From the NCBI RefSeq assembly GCF_007795095.1, contig NZ_CP042218.1:2645001-2709000 (forward strand): a DNA stretch of 64,000 nucleotides. The letters run 5' to 3'. The notes below the pieces were generated by a model. That model saw nothing but the letters and a program-made list of their open reading frames with translations, was not told the origin of the DNA and searched no databases. Position 1 is the stretch's first letter. Every line of letters starts with the position of its first letter. Both the position numbers and the translations under genes were made by a program. Shown here piece after piece: positions 26,343 through 34,949 of this stretch. Origin of the DNA: Luteimonas granuli (lineage in GTDB: Bacteria > Pseudomonadota > Gammaproteobacteria > Xanthomonadales > Xanthomonadaceae).

Positions 26343-28517
26343 ATGGAAGTTTCCCATCGCCTGGGCGGACGTACAGGCGCATGCAAGGGCAGTGACGGCG
26401 TCAGGCGGGCTCCAGTCAAGCGGATTCTGCAGGCGGCCGCAGTCCTTGGAATCGCCGTGATGCCGGTCCTCGGCAACGCGTCCCGGGCCGTGGAGGTCCC
26501 GCCGCGCCGACTTCTGGAAGTGGTCGATTTCGGCCCGCCGGTGGTGTCACCGGATGGAAAGCGTGTCGCGTTCCGCACCGAGCAGGCCTCGATCGAGCGC
26601 AATGCCTGGGACACGGTCTGGTATGTGCAGGACATGGACGGCAACGCGCCGCCGCGCCGCGTGGCGGATGGGGGCATTCCGCTGCGCGACGCGGCCGGCG
26701 GACCGCTGGCAACGTCCGTGGTCTGGTCGCCCGACGGGCGATGGATCCACTACATCGCGGTGATGGACGGGAAGATCGACGTCTGGCGGGCCGCCGCGGA
26801 TGGCTGGGGGGCCGAACCGGTCACGCGCGACGCCGCCGACGTCCGCGGCTTCTCCTTGAGCCGGGACGGACGAAGCATGATCTATCGCGTGGGTGCCACG
26901 CGCGCGCAGGTCGTGGCCGCGGAGCAGGACGAGTACGACCGCGGCATACGCATCGACAGGAAAGTGCCCGTCGGCCACAACCTGTTCCGATCACTCGACA
27001 TCCAGGGGCGACGCGCGACACAGCGCTACGAGGGAATGTGGTTCGGGCTCGCGCCGCTTCTGGCCGACTTGCCGGACCAATGGAAGATCATCGACCTGCC
27101 GGGAGGCGAGGCGAAGGATCTCACCGCGTCCGCCCGGCCAGCGCCGCCGCTGGAGCCGTCCGGCCTCGCCGGCGTGCTGCCACGGCCCTGGAAGCTGGCC
27201 GTCGAACCCGAGGGAAGCCGTATCGCCCTGCTGACGCGCGTCGGCGAGGCAGAGGGCATGCGCGAGCCACCCCATGTACAGCTTGCGGTGCTGTCGGACA
27301 GGACCAGCACGCAGCCCGTGATCTGCGGTTCGGCGCTGTGCACGGGCAGGGCGGTCAGCGGGATCCAGTGGCGGCCGGGCAGTGACGAGGTGCTCTTCAC
27401 GGTGACCGATCCGGAGGCAGGCTTCGCGCAGTCGATTTTCCGCTGGAATGTGCGGACCGGCGAGGCGCATCCCGTGGTGGCGGCGGGTGGCTTGCTTAGC
27501 GGTGGCAGGGACCGCTTCAGCGCCTGCGGCGTGTCGGCAGTGGCGCTGGCCTGCGTGGCCGCGGAAGCGGACCGGCCGCCGCGACTGGAGCGCGTGGATC
27601 TCGCCACCGGGGCCCGCCAGGTCCTGTTCGAGCCGAATGAGTCGCTGGCCTCGGACATGGCCTCCGCCGCGCCGGCACGCTTGCTCCGCTGGACGGATGC
27701 GGAAGGCAACGCGTTCACGGGACAGCTCTTCGAGGCACAGGGCGTGGGTGGACCGGCGCCCTTGTTCGTGACCTACTACAGCTGCACCGGCTTCCTGCGG
27801 GGCGGCACCGGTGATGAGTGGCCCCTGGCATCCCTGGCCGCGAACGGCATTTCCGCGCTGTGCATCACCGATCCTCCGGGCTACATCCTCGATCCGGTCG
27901 AGCGATACGGTCGCGGTGTCTCCGCGGTCCGTGCTGCGGTCGATCTGCTGGCTTCGGAGGGGAAGGTCGATCGTTCGAAGGTCGGCATGGGCGGCTTCAG
28001 CTTCGGCAGCGAAGTCACGTACCAGACGCTCATGCGGTCCGACCTGCTCGCCGCAGCGTCGGTCGCTTCCACGTCGATCGAGCCCAACTACGTTCTCTTC
28101 AGCACGCTGCGCGACGATGCCTTCTTCGGGTCGCTGAGAAGCCTGTGGGGACTCGGCACCCCGGAAGAGACGCCCGATCGCTGGCGCACCCTTTCGCCGA
28201 TATACCATCTCGATCGGATCCGTGCGCCGATGCTCTTCCAGCTGGCGGAGCAGGAGTATCTCTTCTCGCTCGGCCTGTCACTGCCTCTGGTCCGGAGGTC
28301 ACAGGCCGAACTCTATGTCTTCCCCAATGAGCCCCATCAGAAGTTCCAGCCCAGGCACAAGCTCGCCGTCTACGAGCGGAACCTTGACTGGTTCCGCTTC
28401 TGGCTGCGAGGCGATGAGGATTCCCACCCGGCAAAGGCGGAGCAATATGCACGTTGGCATGCGATGAGGACGGCGGGCGACGAGCGCGCGAAGGTGGAGG
28501 GGCTGGGCGGCCCCTAG
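26343..28517 (+). CDS. Atxe2-like lasso peptide isopeptidase 2 (S9 family)
   Basis: The 724-residue protein is a close paralogue of isopeptidase 1. It has an export signal (ILQAAAVLGIAVMPVLGNAS), the propeller blade SPDGKRVAFRTEQASIERN, and the nucleophile motif GMGGFSFGSE with Ser553. A C-terminal PNEPHQKFQPRHK motif carries the catalytic His. The ATG at 26343 is used; a GTG nine bases upstream is a possible alternative. It follows receptor 3 by 10 bp. Its stop overlaps the stop of the lasso cyclase gene on the other strand (CTAG shared). Confidence 0.85.
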   Translation: MEVSHRLGGRTGACKGSDGVRRAPVKRILQAAAVLGIAVMPVLGNASRAVEVPPRRLLEVVDFGPPVVSPDGKRVAFRTEQASIERNAWDTVWYVQDMDGNAPPRRVADGGIPLRDAAGGPLATSVVWSPDGRWIHYIAVMDGKIDVWRAAADGWGAEPVTRDAADVRGFSLSRDGRSMIYRVGATRAQVVAAEQDEYDRGIRIDRKVPVGHNLFRSLDIQGRRATQRYEGMWFGLAPLLADLPDQWKIIDLPGGEAKDLTASARPAPPLEPSGLAGVLPRPWKLAVEPEGSRIALLTRVGEAEGMREPPHVQLAVLSDRTSTQPVICGSALCTGRAVSGIQWRPGSDEVLFTVTDPEAGFAQSIFRWNVRTGEAHPVVAAGGLLSGGRDRFSACGVSAVALACVAAEADRPPRLERVDLATGARQVLFEPNESLASDMASAAPARLLRWTDAEGNAFTGQLFEAQGVGGPAPLFVTYYSCTGFLRGGTGDEWPLASLAANGISALCITDPPGYILDPVERYGRGVSAVRAAVDLLASEGKVDRSKVGMGGFSFGSEVTYQTLMRSDLLAAASVASTSIEPNYVLFSTLRDDAFFGSLRSLWGLGTPEETPDRWRTLSPIYHLDRIRAPMLFQLAEQEYLFSLGLSLPLVRRSQAELYVFPNEPHQKFQPRHKLAVYERNLDWFRFWLRGDEDSHPAKAEQYARWHAMRTAGDERAKVEGLGGP

Positions 28518-30253
28518 CCCTGGTGGCGGATCCAGTTCTCGATCATGCACAGGTCGAACACCCGCATGAAAGACGTGTCGCGGGGCGGCAGCGAGGTGTC
28601 CACGAACGTTTCCAGGGCGATCGGCTGCAGCAATCCGCGTTCCCGCAGATGCCCGGTCAGCAGGTAGTCCCGCATCTGTCGTTTGTTGCGCTGGTAGATG
28701 GCGCCGTAGTAGTTCATGAAGGTGCCTTTGCTGCGGCGTTCGAGGACATTGCGGGGCAGCAGGTCCGCGAACGCCGAGCGGGCGAGTGCGCGGTTCTCGC
28801 CGCCGGCGATCCACATCCACGTCGGTGCCTTGAGGCAGGCCTCCACCACCGGTTGTGATAGCAGGGGCAATCGGAGCCAGTGCGTGGATCCGCGCGGGGC
28901 GCTTTCGCGAAACACCTGCGTACCTGCCAGGTCGGCGATCCGTTCCTGATCGCCGGGCAGGATTTCTTCCGGAGGAACGGCGAACCACGGATGGTGTACG
29001 TCCGGGACCGCGAAAGACGGAGCCAGAAGCGAAGTGTCGGCCTTGCAGGGGATCTTCGATCCCCGAAGCAGCTTCCTGAGCGTCAGCCATCCTGCCTTCC
29101 AGTAGGTGCACTGATGCAGCATGGACAGGTGCTGGATTGCGGTGACCGCTGCTCGCACTCCCCGTTCGCGGAAGGCATCCGCCGCTGGCACCGGACCTTG
29201 CAGATAGGAGAAGACGGTGTCGCCTCCACCACCCGAGAAGAAGCTGGTGGAGCCGTGTTTGCACGCGGCGACGTGAACAGCCTCATGGGCGACGAATTGC
29301 AGCACGGACATCCGGGGCCTGGCGGTCAGCACGGGGGGAGTGAAGTCGAAGCGAGCGTTCCCGAAGCCGAGGGTCTCGACGTGCAGTTCGACGCCGAGCG
29401 CATCTGCAACCTCTCGCGCGTACGGACGTTCGTCGGCGCCGGGCACCGGCGTCACCATCGTGCAGCAGGTCACTTCGGCGCTGGTGCCCCTCAGGCTCAT
29501 GGCGACGATCGAGGAGTCCAGGCCACCGGAGAGCTCCACCATGATGTTCCTGTCCGTTTCCGCCCAGGCCCTGACAACGGAAGCGATCGTGGTCCGGATC
29601 TCGGCAGCCGCCTCGCGCGGATCGTGGTGCCGGTGCGGCTCGCGTACGAATGCCCAGGGCAACCAGGCGTCCCGGACCTCAGCGCGGCCGCTGCTCCACG
29701 TCAGCGAGCAGCCGGGCAGCAGCTCCTGCAGGCCCGACAGACCGGTGCGCGCGGTCTGCAAGTGCGGATAGGCCACTGCCTGCGCGATGAAGCTCCAATC
29801 GACCCGCCGGCGTGCGAGACCGAGCCCGGTGGCCAGGGAGATGTCCGACGTGACGAAGCCGACGGCTTTCTCGAAGGAGTACAGGCAGGGAACACCGCCG
29901 GAGGGTTCGCGAAGGATGCGAAGCCCCGTCGCAAGACCCGTCGCGACTTGTAGCAGGAGGTACTCGCCCCAGTACTCGGTCAGAAGATGCGTGGCGAATC
30001 GTTCCTGGCTGGCCAACCCCGGCAATCCATCCGGCTTGGCCGGCGAGCCGTCCCGCGCGAACAGGTGGCCGATCACCACTCCGCCAGGGACCGGCAGCAC
30101 AGGCGTCTCCGGTGAGGCGAAGAGGACAGCCGGGCCGGCCGAGAACACAGACTGCATTCCTTGGCCGCGCAGGGAGCGGACCTGCTCTTCATCCGGCCAG
30201 GGCGGGCTTCCGGAAGTATCACTCCCGACCAGCGCAATGTAGTGGTAGCCCAT
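28514..30253 (-). CDS. Lasso peptide cyclase (asparagine synthetase-like C protein)
   Basis: The 579-residue protein resembles class B asparagine synthetases. It opens MGYHYIALVGSD and lacks the N-terminal catalytic Cys of a glutaminase. The ATP-pyrophosphatase motif ELSGGLDSS is intact (residues 240-248), with later conserved SGGGGDTVF and TFMNYYGAIYQ segments. Lasso cyclases of this type adenylate the Asp or Glu side chain of the core and allow attack by the new N-terminus to form the macrolactam. It starts at the base where the B gene stops (TGATG) and is the only cyclase in the window, so it probably serves A1, A2 and A3. Confidence 0.85.
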   Translation of the reverse strand: MGYHYIALVGSDTSGSPPWPDEEQVRSLRGQGMQSVFSAGPAVLFASPETPVLPVPGGVVIGHLFARDGSPAKPDGLPGLASQERFATHLLTEYWGEYLLLQVATGLATGLRILREPSGGVPCLYSFEKAVGFVTSDISLATGLGLARRRVDWSFIAQAVAYPHLQTARTGLSGLQELLPGCSLTWSSGRAEVRDAWLPWAFVREPHRHHDPREAAAEIRTTIASVVRAWAETDRNIMVELSGGLDSSIVAMSLRGTSAEVTCCTMVTPVPGADERPYAREVADALGVELHVETLGFGNARFDFTPPVLTARPRMSVLQFVAHEAVHVAACKHGSTSFFSGGGGDTVFSYLQGPVPAADAFRERGVRAAVTAIQHLSMLHQCTYWKAGWLTLRKLLRGSKIPCKADTSLLAPSFAVPDVHHPWFAVPPEEILPGDQERIADLAGTQVFRESAPRGSTHWLRLPLLSQPVVEACLKAPTWMWIAGGENRALARSAFADLLPRNVLERRSKGTFMNYYGAIYQRNKRQMRDYLLTGHLRERGLLQPIALETFVDTSLPPRDTSFMRVFDLCMIENWIRHQG

Positions 30254-30930
30254 CAGACCCTCCGGATCGGCGTATGGGCGACGACATTGCCCACGGTGTC
30301 ATTGAGCACCCAGTCACCGCTCTGCACCCAGCAGTGGGCTGCGAACGGGTCCAGCGTCACGCCGAAGGTGATCGCCGCCGGGATCCGACGTCGCGCGAGG
30401 AACCTCACCATGGCGATCGAGTCCAGAAGGCAGCAGGGTTCGATGGGTACATAAGCGCGTGATTGGCGGAACCGGGCAGTCGTCGCCAGCAGTTGCGCGG
30501 TCGGGGTTGCAACAGTCGACAGCCGTCCTGCTGTCATGCGGTCCCGATAGGCGACCAGCGAGCCCAGGATGCGGGCAAGTCTGCGATTCCGCAGCTGCAT
30601 CTGCGTCGAGAAGACGAGGGCGGTGGCCTCAAGAACCGTGAGGACATGGAGCCCGGGGGTACTGTTCCGTTGCTCGAGGGCACTGCGCGTCGGTACCGTG
30701 ATCGGAGCATCCGGGGGGTAGGGGAATGCCGCGGGCGATTGAACAAGGATCCTTTTCGCGACCAGCGCTTCGACATCCGTGCCCGATTGCCGCTCGCCGC
30801 CCAGTGCGGCCGCAAGCGCTCGGCTGAACCGATCCGCCAATCGAAAGTAGCGGTCTGCTTCCAGATCAAGAAAGACGAGGCCGCCATCCACCTCGCAGTA
30901 CGACAGGCCTTCACGCAGACGATAGGACAT
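30253..30930 (-). CDS. Lasso peptide maturation protease (fused B1-B2 protein)
   Basis: The 225-residue protein joins an N-terminal PqqD-like leader-recognition domain (about residues 1-75, YCEVDGGLVFLDLEADRYFR) to a transglutaminase-like protease (about 95-225). The catalytic triad is visible as Cys166 or Cys167 in PCCLLDS, His199 in FAAHCWV, and Asp211 in VLNDTVG. B proteins cut the leader from the precursor so that the cyclase can act. A single fused B is usual for proteobacterial lasso clusters. The gene follows A3 after a strong hairpin and overlaps the C gene by one base. Confidence 0.85.
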   Translation of the reverse strand: MSYRLREGLSYCEVDGGLVFLDLEADRYFRLADRFSRALAAALGGERQSGTDVEALVAKRILVQSPAAFPYPPDAPITVPTRSALEQRNSTPGLHVLTVLEATALVFSTQMQLRNRRLARILGSLVAYRDRMTAGRLSTVATPTAQLLATTARFRQSRAYVPIEPCCLLDSIAMVRFLARRRIPAAITFGVTLDPFAAHCWVQSGDWVLNDTVGNVVAHTPIRRV

Positions 30931-30950
30931 GGCCTTTGCTCCATGAAGAA

Positions 30951-30973
30951 GGCGCGCCGCGATGCGGCGCGCC
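30951..30973 (-). terminator. Hairpin between precursor A3 and the B gene
   Basis: A perfect 10-bp stem, GGCGCGCCGC and GCGGCGCGCC with a 3-base loop, sits 8 bases after the A3 stop codon on the minus strand and is followed by TTCTTC. It is probably a partial terminator or a stabilising 3' structure that makes A3 mRNA more abundant than B and C. Confidence 0.7.
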
Positions 30974-30981
30974 TCCGGCGT

Positions 30982-31125
30982 TCACTCTTCGGAAATTCCG
31001 ACGCCGATGTTCAGGCCCATGTGTTCACCGGTTTCGAAAACGCCGCCCTTGGTCTCGACGCTGGCCACGCCCAGCTCGACGATATCTTCCGGGCCGCTGC
31101 TGCGGATGTCTTCGTTCGCGTTCAT
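30982..31125 (-). CDS. Lasso peptide precursor A3
   Basis: The 47-residue precursor has a 26-residue leader ending LGVASVETK and a 21-residue core beginning GGVFETGE and ending VGISEE. Gly1 with Glu8 gives an 8-residue ring; Glu5 is too close to be the acceptor. The 13 residues after Glu8 equal the length seen in A1 and A2. A good ribosome site (AAGGAG) precedes the start. It heads the A3-B-C transcription unit from its own promoter, so this may be the ancestral precursor of the locus. Confidence 0.85.
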   Translation of the reverse strand: MNANEDIRSSGPEDIVELGVASVETKGGVFETGEHMGLNIGVGISEE

Positions 31126-31143
31126 CTCGGTCTCCTTGGGATA

Positions 31144-31198
31144 CGTCATGGGGATCCATGACGCAGGCAGCGTAGGAGCCTGGGTTTTTGATTATCAA
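31144..31198 (-). promoter_or_regulatory. Promoter and inverted repeat of precursor A3
   Basis: Minus strand: TTGATA (31198-31193), 18 bases, TACGCT (31174-31169), followed by the inverted repeat CGTCATGG-N4-CCATGACG (31144-31163). This is the third instance of the shared precursor promoter. Confidence 0.7.
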
Positions 31199-31240
31199 AT
31201 GATTATTGCGTTGTAACCGGATGATTATCCGCGGCGGCGT

Positions 31241-31867
31241 TCAGTGCAGCCGGTCGATCAGCATCGCCACGATCCCCGGGACCAGGCGCTTGCGCCGCTC
31301 GTGGTACGCGACCACCCCGGACCTCAGCGCGGGGATGTCGCGCCGCTGCCAGTGCCGCTGCAGAACGGCGAGCTCGTCGGGAGCGCCGTCGATCAGGCCC
31401 TGCTTGGCCCGTCGCACCGGCGCGAGGCGGTCGTTGGTCTGCTGCACCGCACGGTGCAGGGAGCGGTGGTCCGTGGCGCGGGCGATCGCATCGAACAGCT
31501 GCCAGGTCAGCCTGGTCTGATCGCCGTTGCCTTCGGCAGCGGCGCGCTGCGGCCGCGCGCCGGGGAATTCCGTTTCGTCGAAGCCGATGTCGCATGCCAG
31601 CAGGAGCAGACGCTGCATCCAGTCGTACCGGTCGCGCAGGACGATCTCGGTCGGCAGGGGCACGTGCATCCCGGCGCGGGCGTGGTCCGTGACCAGTCCT
31701 TCGCCGACCAGGCGATAGAGTGCGAAACGGACCGGCGTCGGGCTGGTGCGGAACTCGCCCGCGAGCGTGGTGGGATCGAGCCGCTGTCCGGGCGCGTAGT
31801 CTCCGGACTGCAGTGCCCGGCGAACCTGCCTGTACAGGAAGGCGCTCTTGGAGTGGCTCGCATTCAT
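31241..31867 (-). CDS. GntR family transcriptional regulator
   Basis: The 208-residue protein has an N-terminal winged-helix GntR domain (FLYRQVRRALQSGDYAPGQR, then FRTSPTPVRFALYRLVGEGL) and a helical C-terminal part like an FCD ligand-binding domain. AGGAGG precedes the ATG at 31867. It lies just upstream of A3 in the same direction, with 43 bp between its stop and the A3 -35. It may regulate the lasso genes, but no operator of its own is evident, and it might instead control the divergent membrane gene at 31992. Confidence 0.75.
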   Translation of the reverse strand: MNASHSKSAFLYRQVRRALQSGDYAPGQRLDPTTLAGEFRTSPTPVRFALYRLVGEGLVTDHARAGMHVPLPTEIVLRDRYDWMQRLLLLACDIGFDETEFPGARPQRAAAEGNGDQTRLTWQLFDAIARATDHRSLHRAVQQTNDRLAPVRRAKQGLIDGAPDELAVLQRHWQRRDIPALRSGVVAYHERRKRLVPGIVAMLIDRLH

Positions 31868-31991
31868 CGCGGGCCTCCTGGTTGCATAGAACATCCCTGG
31901 TGCTGGATGGTACAAGTGGCTGGCGGATCGGGTTGTCCGGGATTTCCCCGATCCGATGTCAGACTTCTTAACCCCCCAAGCGGAGGCGCTC

Positions 31992-32606
31992 ATGTCCACG
32001 GTCCGTGCAAGCACCCGGCCGCGCCGGCCCCGCAATCGCCTGCGTCCGTGGCTCTGGGGCGGCGCCGCCTGCCTGCTGCTGCTTCCCGCCGTCGCCATGC
32101 GCTTCGACACCGGCGTGGACTGGGGCGCCGGCGACTTCATCGTGATGGGTGCGATGCTCGCCATCGCCTGTGGCCTGTACGAGCTGGCCACGAGGCTCAG
32201 CGACCGCACGTCCTGGCGCGCAGGCTTCGGACTGGCGGTGGCGACCGGCTTCCTGACGGTCTGGGTCAACCTGGCCGTGGGCATGTTCGGCAGCGAAGAC
32301 AACCGCTTGAACCTGATGTTCGGCGGCGTGCTGCTGGTGGCCGCGCTGGGTGCGCTGCTGGCCCGCTTCCGGGCCCGTGGCATGGCCTGGGCCATGGTCG
32401 CGGCGGCCGCGGCCCAGCTGGCGGCGGCCGCGGTCGGGCTCGCAGTGGGACTCGCGGCGGACGCGTACGCGCCACCCGGGCCGATGCTGGTCCGCGAGAC
32501 TGTGCTCACCGCGTGCTTCGCGCTGCCCTGGCTGGCGTCGGCCCTGCTGTTCCGACGGGCCGCGCAACAGGACCCGCAGGCAGGTCGCGCGGGTTCGACC
32601 GGCTGA
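31992..32606 (+). CDS. Hypothetical integral membrane protein
   Basis: The 204-residue protein has an Arg-rich N-terminus and about five hydrophobic helices (for example PWLWGGAACLLLLPAVAM, FIVMGAMLAIACGLYELA, GGVLLVAALGALLARF). I recognise no family. GGAGG precedes the ATG at 31992. It is divergent from the GntR gene, a common arrangement for a regulator and its target. Confidence 0.6.
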   Translation: MSTVRASTRPRRPRNRLRPWLWGGAACLLLLPAVAMRFDTGVDWGAGDFIVMGAMLAIACGLYELATRLSDRTSWRAGFGLAVATGFLTVWVNLAVGMFGSEDNRLNLMFGGVLLVAALGALLARFRARGMAWAMVAAAAAQLAAAAVGLAVGLAADAYAPPGPMLVRETVLTACFALPWLASALLFRRAAQQDPQAGRAGSTG

Positions 32607-32730
32607 CCAGGCTGCGCGAGGGAGGACGGATCCCGAGTGCGGCCGGTGTCGAAGCCGGACCGCGTCATCCGTCAGTGGAAGCGTGGGGACCGGAAGGCCC
32701 TGCGCACTCCCCCATCACTGGAGCACACCC

Positions 32731-33078
32731 ATGACCTACGTGACCGGCTTCCTGACCCCCGTCCCGACCGCCAACAAGGACCGCTACATCAAGTCCGCCG
32801 AGGAGGCCTGGCCGCTGTTCCAGAAATATGGCGCCCTGAAACAGGTCGAGGCCTGGGGCGAACGCATCGAGGACGGCAAGACCACCGACTTCAAGCGCGC
32901 GGTCAAGCTGGAGGACGGCGAGCAGGTCGTCTTCTCCTGGCTGGTCTGGCCCGACCGCGCGACTGCCGACGCGGCCTGGGAAAAGATGCAGGACGATCCG
33001 GCCATGAAGGACTTCGACATGCCCTTCGACGGCAAGCGGATGATCTGGGGCGGTTTCGAGACCGTGTTCGAGCGCTGA
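32731..33078 (+). CDS. DUF1428 family protein
   Basis: The 115-residue protein shows the DUF1428 layout: MTYVTGFLTPVPTANKDRYI, then EAWGERIEDGKTTDFKRAVK, VVFSWLVWPDRATADAAWEK and the closing DGKRMIWGGFETVFE. E. coli YbaA is a member. The fold is ferredoxin-like (dimeric alpha-beta barrel type) and the function is unknown. Single-gene unit. Confidence 0.85.
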   Translation: MTYVTGFLTPVPTANKDRYIKSAEEAWPLFQKYGALKQVEAWGERIEDGKTTDFKRAVKLEDGEQVVFSWLVWPDRATADAAWEKMQDDPAMKDFDMPFDGKRMIWGGFETVFER

Positions 33079-33141
33079 GCGCGGCTGGCAGCGGGGTCAG
33101 GGCCGCCTGCCCGCGATCCACCTGTCCAGCTTCTCACTCCC

Positions 33142-33621
33142 TCAGCCGCGCCGCGCCGCTTCAATGGTGGCGATGTCGATCCGGCGCATTCCCATCATCG
33201 CTTCGAAGGCGCGCTTCGCCGCCGCCGGGTCGGGGTCGGCGATGGCCTCGGTCAGGGCGCGCGGGGTGATCTGCCACGACAGGCCCCATCGGTCCTTGCA
33301 CCAGCCGCACGCGCTTTCCTCGCCGCCGTTGCCGACGATCGCGTCCCACAGGCGGTCGGTCTCGGCCTGGTCGTCGGTCGCGACCTGGAAGGAGAACGCT
33401 TCGCTGTGCCGGAACGCCGGGCCGCCGTTGAGGCCAAGGCAGGGGATGCCGAGCACCGTGAACTCCACCGTCAGTACGTCGCCGGCCTTGCCGGAGGGAT
33501 AGTCCGCGGGTGCGCGGTGCACGGCCTTCACCGCGCTGTCGGGGAAGGTTGCGGCGTAGAAGGTGGCGGCTTCGAGCGCCGCGCCGTCGTACCACAGGCA
33601 GATCGTGTTCTTCGGGATCAT
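33142..33621 (-). CDS. VOC family protein (3-demethylubiquinone methyltransferase-like fold)
   Basis: The 159-residue product starts MIPKNTICLWYDGAALEAAT and has FRHSEAFSFQVATDDQAETD and GWCKDRWGLSWQITPRALT, the hallmark of PhnB-like VOC proteins often misnamed 3-demethylubiquinone-9 3-methyltransferase. It has no SAM-binding motif, so methyltransferase activity is unlikely. It lies just before the DUF3667 gene on the same strand. Confidence 0.75.
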   Translation of the reverse strand: MIPKNTICLWYDGAALEAATFYAATFPDSAVKAVHRAPADYPSGKAGDVLTVEFTVLGIPCLGLNGGPAFRHSEAFSFQVATDDQAETDRLWDAIVGNGGEESACGWCKDRWGLSWQITPRALTEAIADPDPAAAKRAFEAMMGMRRIDIATIEAARRG

Positions 33622-33654
33622 CGTCGGCCTCCGGGTGGGGAGAGATGGGCGCGA

Positions 33655-34816
33655 TCAGGCCTCGGTCAGCCGGGCCAGGAAAATCAGCAGGGTGGCGAAC
33701 CCGAGCATCCAGAAATAGATGTAGCCGACCACCAGGTACTTGGTCACCGTCAGCCACCAGGCCTGGCCGTACACCCGCTTCTGCATCACCAGCAGGTAGA
33801 TCGGCATCCACAACAGCACCGCCGCCAGGCCGAGCTTGGACAGCACGCCAACCGCGACCGATGTGGTCCAGTTGTCCAGCGCCGACAGGGCGAAGGCCAG
33901 CGTCAGCATGATCAGCAGGAATGCATGGCTGTAGAGCGCCACCACAAGGTGCTCGAGGTACATCCGCCGGGTGAACAGGTAGGCCAGTTTGAGCAGCCCG
34001 GTGAACACCGGCACCAGCAGGAACAGCGCCGAGGGCGCCGCGGACATCACCGCCTGCACCCAGGTGTCCGGGGAGGTCTCGTCCAGGGACTGCATGTTCT
34101 TTTCGAGGTTGCCGATCTTCCGGTTGAGCCAGTCGTTGGCGAACCGCGGCCACCAGCCGATCACCAGCGGGTTGTCCTCGGCGTCCCAGACGCCCGTGTG
34201 GCCGAACAGGTTGATCCGCAGCCCGGTGGCCCCGGGCGGTGCCGGGGCGGTGCCTTCCGCGGCTTTTCCGGCGCCGCCGCTCAGCTCGATGATGCGGTTG
34301 GCCGCGGCCCCGCGGACGCGGATCTCCGCCGCCACCAGGGCCGGGTCGACGCCCGGCGTGTTGCCTGCTTCGGCGCGCGCCCGTTCGATGTCGGCGACCA
34401 GGCGGTCGCGGATGCGCTGGACCTCTTCGACGGTGCCGGCGGCTTCGATGTCGCGGATGCCGGAGACGTCGACCACACCGCCTTCCACGTGCACCGCCGC
34501 CGAGCCGATGAAGAACGTCAGCAGGCTGAGGACCACGAACAGGCGCAAGGGCGCGATGTAGCGCGCACGGTGGCCGGCGAGGTAGTTGCGCGCCACCCGC
34601 CCCGGCACCCACAGGTCCCGCAGGGTGCGGAACACGCGGCCGTCGAGGTGCCAGAAGGCCTCGAAGAACTCCTCGACCGCGTGGCGGATGTGCCGGATCG
34701 GGTTGTGCACCGACTGCCCGCAGTCGTGGCAGTAGACGCCGTGAAGGGGGGGCCGCGCAGTTCTCGCACGCGGCCGGCTCCGGGTGGGCTTCCGTGGTGG
34801 TCGTCTGTCCGTTCAC
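33655..34816 (-). pseudogene. DUF3667 membrane protein with a single-base frameshift in its zinc ribbon
   Basis: The long frame (33655-34710) encodes a DUF3667 body starting within HNPIRHIRHAVEEFFEAFWH, with five or so membrane helices near the C-terminus. The N-terminal zinc ribbon is split over two frames: ACENCAAP in one, then GVYCHDCGQSVHNP in the other. Removing one C from a run of seven (near 34747-34753) restores a continuous CxxC-CxxC ribbon from a GTG at 34816. This is either a real frameshift or a homopolymer error. Function unknown even for intact members. Confidence 0.7.
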
Positions 34817-34949
34817 CGTGCGTCCCGATGCAGGCGGGCGCACACGATACGGCGAGCGCCGCCGGCGCGCCAGCGTTCCGCGCGGGCGCGCCGGCCGCCC
34901 CGGGCTTGCCCGGCTACACTGTCCTCGACCGACTGCACCGCACGAAGAC

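Noticed and set aside
28514..30253. Ordinary asparagine synthetase
   Set aside because: The N-terminal glutaminase Cys is missing, and it lies next to B and a lasso precursor, so lasso cyclase is the better reading.
31203..31595. Antisense ORFs around the GntR gene as extra lasso precursors
   Set aside because: No leader with T-K-G pattern, no acidic ring acceptor and no ribosome site; they mirror the GntR coding strand.
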